Both the position numbers and the translations under genes were made by a program. The notes beneath the pieces are model-generated. The model worked only from the letters and a program-made list of their open reading frames with translations. It was not told the origin of the DNA and made no database searches. 39,525 bases of DNA from Micromonospora gifhornensis (lineage in GTDB: Bacteria; Actinomycetota; Actinomycetes; Mycobacteriales; Micromonosporaceae). Positions 35,816 through 39,525 of this stretch are shown piece by piece. Position 1 is the stretch's first letter; every line of letters begins with the position of its first letter. The stretch spans positions 1 to 39,525 of the forward strand of contig NZ_BOPA01000052.1 in the NCBI RefSeq assembly GCF_016863515.1. Direction: 5' to 3'.

Positions 35816-35891
35816 CGCCGGTCTCCTCCGGTCGTGGCGGTGGTGGGCCGCGACCGTCGGGTCGTCGCGTGGGCCGTGGTGTCGCAGGTGC
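35816..35891. other. short gap between two PKS genes
   Basis: These 76 bases separate two synthase genes on one strand and contain the ribosome site of the downstream gene. I see no promoter or hairpin; the genes are probably one transcript. Confidence 0.5.
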
Positions 35892-38800
35892 TCATCGCTC
35901 TCCCAGCTCCGTGTCGATCAGGGCGAACAGGTCCTCGTCGGACACCTCGTCCAACTCGTGCGGTTTCTCGTCGTCGGCCGCCTCCTCGCCCACCAGCTCG
36001 TGTCGCAGGTAGTGGGCGAGCGCGGTGGGTGTCGGATGGTCGAACACCACCGTCGACGGGGTGCGGACGCCGGTGTCGGCACCGAGGCGCCCGGCCAGCT
36101 CGACGGCGGTGAGGGAGTCGAAGCCGAGGTCCATCAACCCCCGGTCGGGTGCCACGGCTGCGACGGAGGAGTGGCCGAGGACCTCGACGATCGTGCTGCG
36201 GACCAGCTCCAGCAGCAGCCGGTGCTGCTCGGCGGCGCCCCGCCCGGCGAGCCGTCGGGGCCAGTCCTGCTGCTGCGTGGTCGCCGTGGTCGCCGGGGCC
36301 AGCCCGGCCAGCACCGGTGCGACCCGCGTCGCCAGCTCCGGCTGGAGCGCGGCGGGCACCAACAGTGCCTCCCGGGCACCGAGGCAGGCGTCGAAAAGGG
36401 CCAGGCCCCGCTCGACCGGCAGGGGCGCCACACCGGTCCGCGCGATGCGGGCACGCTGCGTCTCGTCCAGCGCGGCACCCATGCCCGGCGCGTCCCACAG
36501 GCCCCAGGCCAGGCTCACGGCCGGCAACCCGGCGGCCCGGCGATACGCGGCGAGGGCGTCCAGGCCGGTGTTCGCGGCCGCGTAATTGGCCTGGCCGGCG
36601 TTGCCCACCAGCCCGGCGAGGGAGGAGAACAGCACGAACGCCGCCAGGTCCTGCTCGCAGGTCAGCTCATGCAGGTGCCACGCCGCGTCCACCTTCGGGC
36701 GCAGCACCTCGGCGAAGCGCTGCGGCGTCAACGTGGCCAGCGGCCCGTCGGACACCACCCCGGCCGCGTGCACCACGGCGGTGAGCGGGTGCGCGGCGGG
36801 GACGGTGTCGAGCACCCGGGCCAGCGCCGCCCGGTTTGCCGCGTCGCAGGCCGCGACCCGCACCGTGGCGCCCAGGGCGGTCAGCTCGGCGGCCAGCGGT
36901 TGCATCCCGCCGCGCCGGCCGAGCAGCAGGAGCCGCCGTACGCCGTGGTGGGTGACCAGGCGCCGGGCCGTCAGTGAGCCGAGGGCTCCACCCGCACCGG
37001 TGACCAGGACCGTCCCGTCCGGATCGAGCCGGGGTGGCTGCGGCGCGGCGGCGGTGCGGGCGAGTCTCGGCACGGTGATCCGCCCGTCGCGCACCACGAG
37101 CTGCGGCTCGCCGGTGGCCAGCGCCCCCGGGACCAGGGTCCGCGACCGGGGGTCGCCGTCGCTGTCGAGCAGCACGAACCGGTCGGGATGCTCGGTCTGG
37201 GCCGCCCGTACGAGGCCCCACAGCACCCCGTCGGCCGGGTCGGTGACCTGGTCGGTGGCGACCACCAGCCGGGCTTCCGGCGGTCCCTGCGCCAGCCAGC
37301 GGCGAAGCAGCTCCGCCACCTCGGTGACCCGGTCGTGCGCCCGTTCGACGATGTCGTCGGTGCTGGTGGACAGGTCGGCGTAGCGGGGCAGCCCGACGTC
37401 CCGGCCGACGCTCGGCCACACCGTCCCACCGGTGGCCGGCCGCACCGGGGTGAGTCGGACGGCGTACAGGTCGGGCAGGCCGCGCGCAACGGCCCGGACG
37501 GTGAGGTCCGCCGTGGCCACCGGCCGGTCGTCGGTGTCGGTGAGGGTGAGGGCGACACGGTCGGTGCCGGTCCGGCGGATCCGGGCCCGCAGCGTCGTCG
37601 CCCCGGTCGCGTGCACCGTCACCGACGACCAGACGTGCGGTACCCGGGTCTGCTCGTCGTCGAGCAGGTCCAGGGCCAGCGGGTGCAGCGCCGCGTCGAG
37701 CAGCGCCGGATGCGGCGCGGCGTGCCCGTCGGCGTCGACCGGGCCCACCTCGGCGTAGAGGTCGTCGCCGAGGCGCCACGCGGCGCGCACCCGGCGGCAG
37801 CCGGGGCCGTACGCGTAACCCGCGTCGGCCAGTCGCGCGTAGTCCACGTCGAGCGGCTCGGCACCGGCCGGCGGCCACGACCCGAGCGCCTCGGCGGGCT
37901 GCTCGACGGTGTCCAGCGTGCCGGATGCGTGCCGGGTCCACCCGCCGCCGGCCGGCCGGGCGTACACCGTCACCTGCCCCTGCTCGTCGACACCGACCCG
38001 CAGGTCGGCCGCGCCGCCGTCATCGGGCAGCACCAGCGGCGCGTGCAGCGTCAGCCGCCGCACCGTGGGTCGTCCCGCCGTGGCCGCGGCATGCAGGACC
38101 AGGCTCAGCAGTGTGGCGCCGGAGACCACGGTCTGGCCCAGCACCACGTGGTCGGCCAGCCAGTCGGCGTCCTCGGCGGCCACCCGGCCGGTGAACAGCA
38201 CGGCACCCTCGGGCAGCTCCACCGCCGCGTCGAGCAGCGGATGACCGCTCCCGCCGGTGGTGCGGGGTGCGGTGGGCGTCAGCCAGTACCGGCGGCGTTG
38301 GAAGGGGTAGGTGGGTAGCGGCACCCGCCGAGCGCCCAGCTCCCCGAAGAAGGTCGCCCAGTCCACGGTCGCGCCCGTGTCGTGCAGCGCGGCCAGCGCC
38401 GTGACGAAGGCGCTCTCCTCGTCGTGGTCGCGCCGCAGCGTGGCGATTCCCGTCGGCCCGGTCACCGGGGTCAGCGCGGCGTCCGGACCCACCTCCAGGA
38501 CGCGCCGTACGCCCCACTCGGCCAGCGACCGTACGCCGTCGCCGAAGCGGACCGCCTCGCGCAGGTGCCGCACCCAGTACCCGGGGTCGGTGGGGGAACC
38601 GGGCAGCAGGGAGATCAGCGGGATGGTGGGCTCGGAGAACCGCAGCGTGGCCGCCACCGCCCGGAACTCCTCCAGCACCGGGTCCATCCGGGCGGAGTGG
38701 AAGGCGTGGCTGACCCGTAACGGGGTGACCCGTCGGCCCGCGTCGCGCAGGGCCTGGGTGACCGCTGCGACGGCCTCCGCGTCACCGGACACGACGACCG

Positions 38801-39525
38801 CGTCGTCGGCGTTGACGGCGGCGATCTCCGCACCGGGCACCAGCAGCGCCAGTACCTCGTCCTCGCCTGCCCGGACGGCGGCCATGGCCCCACCCGGGGC
38901 CAGTCCTCCCATCAGTCGTCCCCGCGCGGCGACCAGCGTGGCGGCGTCGGGTAGGTCGAGCACCCCGGCGACGTGCGCGGCGGCCAGCTCGCCGACGGAG
39001 TGCCCGAGCAGCACGTGCGGGGTGACTCCGTAGTGGGCCAGCAGCCGGAACAGCGCCACCTCCACGGCGAAGATGGCCGGTTGGGCGTACTCGGTGCGTT
39101 CCAGCAGATCGCCGTCGGCGAGCACGTCGAGCAGCGGCGACGGCAGGTGCGGGTCGAGGGCTTCGGCCACGGACGCGAGCGCGTCGGCGAACTGAGGGAA
39201 CCGGGCGGCCAGTCCCAGCCCCATTCCGGCGCGCTGGCTGCCCTGGCCGGTGAACGCGAACGCCGTGGGCCCGTCCACCGGCTGTACCGGCTGCAGCCGC
39301 GCGGTGGAGAACTCCGGGCGGTCCCGGCCGACCACGGACGCCCGCAGGGCGAGCGGGCTGCGGCCCAGCGCCAGCGTCGCGGCGATGTCCACGGGCGCGG
39401 CGTCGACCTCCCCGAGCAGCCGCGCGTACGCGGTGAGCGCCTGCCGGCTGGTCCCGGACAGCAGCCACGGCACCACGGCGGTGCCCGGTGCAACGGTGTC
39501 GGTCCCGGTCCCGGTGTCGACGGCG
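35892..39525 (-). CDS. abyB1: type I PKS, C-terminal part: AT(malonyl)-DH-KR-ACP
   Basis: The frame is open to the window edge, so the KS and any earlier modules lie outside. The edge falls in the KS-AT linker. AT has GHSVG (Ser codon 38998-39000) and HAFH (38698-38709), pointing to malonyl-CoA. DH has the catalytic His (38148-38150) but Ser (38121-38123) where the HxxxGxxxxP motif has Pro; the second catalytic Asp (HPALLDAALHP) is present. KR has TGAGGALGS and the Tyr in QANYAAAN (36582-36584); the LDD position reads VSD, with the key last Asp kept (B-type). ACP has GFDSL (Ser 36114-36116), followed by an acidic docking helix (SDEDLFALIDTEL). Predicted outcome: a double bond if the DH works, matching C8=C9 of abyssomicin C. 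Confidence 0.9.
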   Translation of the reverse strand, partial: AVDTGTGTDTVAPGTAVVPWLLSGTSRQALTAYARLLGEVDAAPVDIAATLALGRSPLALRASVVGRDRPEFSTARLQPVQPVDGPTAFAFTGQGSQRAGMGLGLAARFPQFADALASVAEALDPHLPSPLLDVLADGDLLERTEYAQPAIFAVEVALFRLLAHYGVTPHVLLGHSVGELAAAHVAGVLDLPDAATLVAARGRLMGGLAPGGAMAAVRAGEDEVLALLVPGAEIAAVNADDAVVVSGDAEAVAAVTQALRDAGRRVTPLRVSHAFHSARMDPVLEEFRAVAATLRFSEPTIPLISLLPGSPTDPGYWVRHLREAVRFGDGVRSLAEWGVRRVLEVGPDAALTPVTGPTGIATLRRDHDEESAFVTALAALHDTGATVDWATFFGELGARRVPLPTYPFQRRRYWLTPTAPRTTGGSGHPLLDAAVELPEGAVLFTGRVAAEDADWLADHVVLGQTVVSGATLLSLVLHAAATAGRPTVRRLTLHAPLVLPDDGGAADLRVGVDEQGQVTVYARPAGGGWTRHASGTLDTVEQPAEALGSWPPAGAEPLDVDYARLADAGYAYGPGCRRVRAAWRLGDDLYAEVGPVDADGHAAPHPALLDAALHPLALDLLDDEQTRVPHVWSSVTVHATGATTLRARIRRTGTDRVALTLTDTDDRPVATADLTVRAVARGLPDLYAVRLTPVRPATGGTVWPSVGRDVGLPRYADLSTSTDDIVERAHDRVTEVAELLRRWLAQGPPEARLVVATDQVTDPADGVLWGLVRAAQTEHPDRFVLLDSDGDPRSRTLVPGALATGEPQLVVRDGRITVPRLARTAAAPQPPRLDPDGTVLVTGAGGALGSLTARRLVTHHGVRRLLLLGRRGGMQPLAAELTALGATVRVAACDAANRAALARVLDTVPAAHPLTAVVHAAGVVSDGPLATLTPQRFAEVLRPKVDAAWHLHELTCEQDLAAFVLFSSLAGLVGNAGQANYAAANTGLDALAAYRRAAGLPAVSLAWGLWDAPGMGAALDETQRARIARTGVAPLPVERGLALFDACLGAREALLVPAALQPELATRVAPVLAGLAPATTATTQQQDWPRRLAGRGAAEQHRLLLELVRSTIVEVLGHSSVAAVAPDRGLMDLGFDSLTAVELAGRLGADTGVRTPSTVVFDHPTPTALAHYLRHELVGEEAADDEKPHELDEVSDEDLFALIDTELGER

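Overview
The DNA is very GC-rich with strong third-position GC bias, uses GTG and TTG starts, and is packed with 4-base stop/start overlaps. This fits an actinomycete of the Micromonosporaceae (Micromonospora/Verrucosispora). About two thirds of the window is one end of a modular type I polyketide cluster whose gene set, gene order and predicted chain match my memory of the abyssomicin C (aby) spirotetronate cluster. That identification comes from recall plus domain logic, not from a database search; a close relative of that cluster is possible.

Right part (21.9-39.5 kb, minus strand): three polyketide synthase genes. The right-most is cut by the window edge and contributes AT(malonyl)-DH-KR-ACP. 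The middle 3645-residue protein has KS-AT(methylmalonyl)-DH(dead)-KR(dead)-ACP followed by KS-AT(methylmalonyl)-DH-ER-KR-ACP. The last, 992 residues, is KS-AT(malonyl)-ACP with no thioesterase. Read in order they predict an alkene, a ketone, CH(CH3)-CH2-CH(CH3), a ketone and then an ACP-bound beta-ketothioester. This is the C1-C9 pattern of abyssomicin C, in which the chain is released by tetronate formation; those tetronate genes would lie beyond the right edge.

Middle part (10.5-21.8 kb): a TetR regulator with a perfect 16-bp palindrome at its divergent promoter, a 14-TM MFS exporter, a luciferase-like flavin monooxygenase, a four-gene oligopeptide-type ABC importer, a P450 and its 3Fe-4S ferredoxin, all on the minus strand and mostly translationally coupled. 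An SsuE-like FMN reductase (plus strand) and a type II thioesterase (minus strand) complete the cluster.

Left part (0-10.5 kb): ordinary and sulfur-related genes that seem to lie outside the antibiotic cluster. These are the end of an acyl-CoA thioesterase, a LysE exporter, an M48 membrane protease, a tauCABD-type sulfonate uptake and dioxygenase operon, a SAM-IV riboswitch in front of a class V aminotransferase (cysteine-desulfurase-like), and a divergent TetR/zinc-free MDR oxidoreductase pair. Between them are decayed pieces: a transposase tail, a response-regulator receiver domain and a MerR-like fragment. I saw no tRNA, rRNA or CRISPR array.
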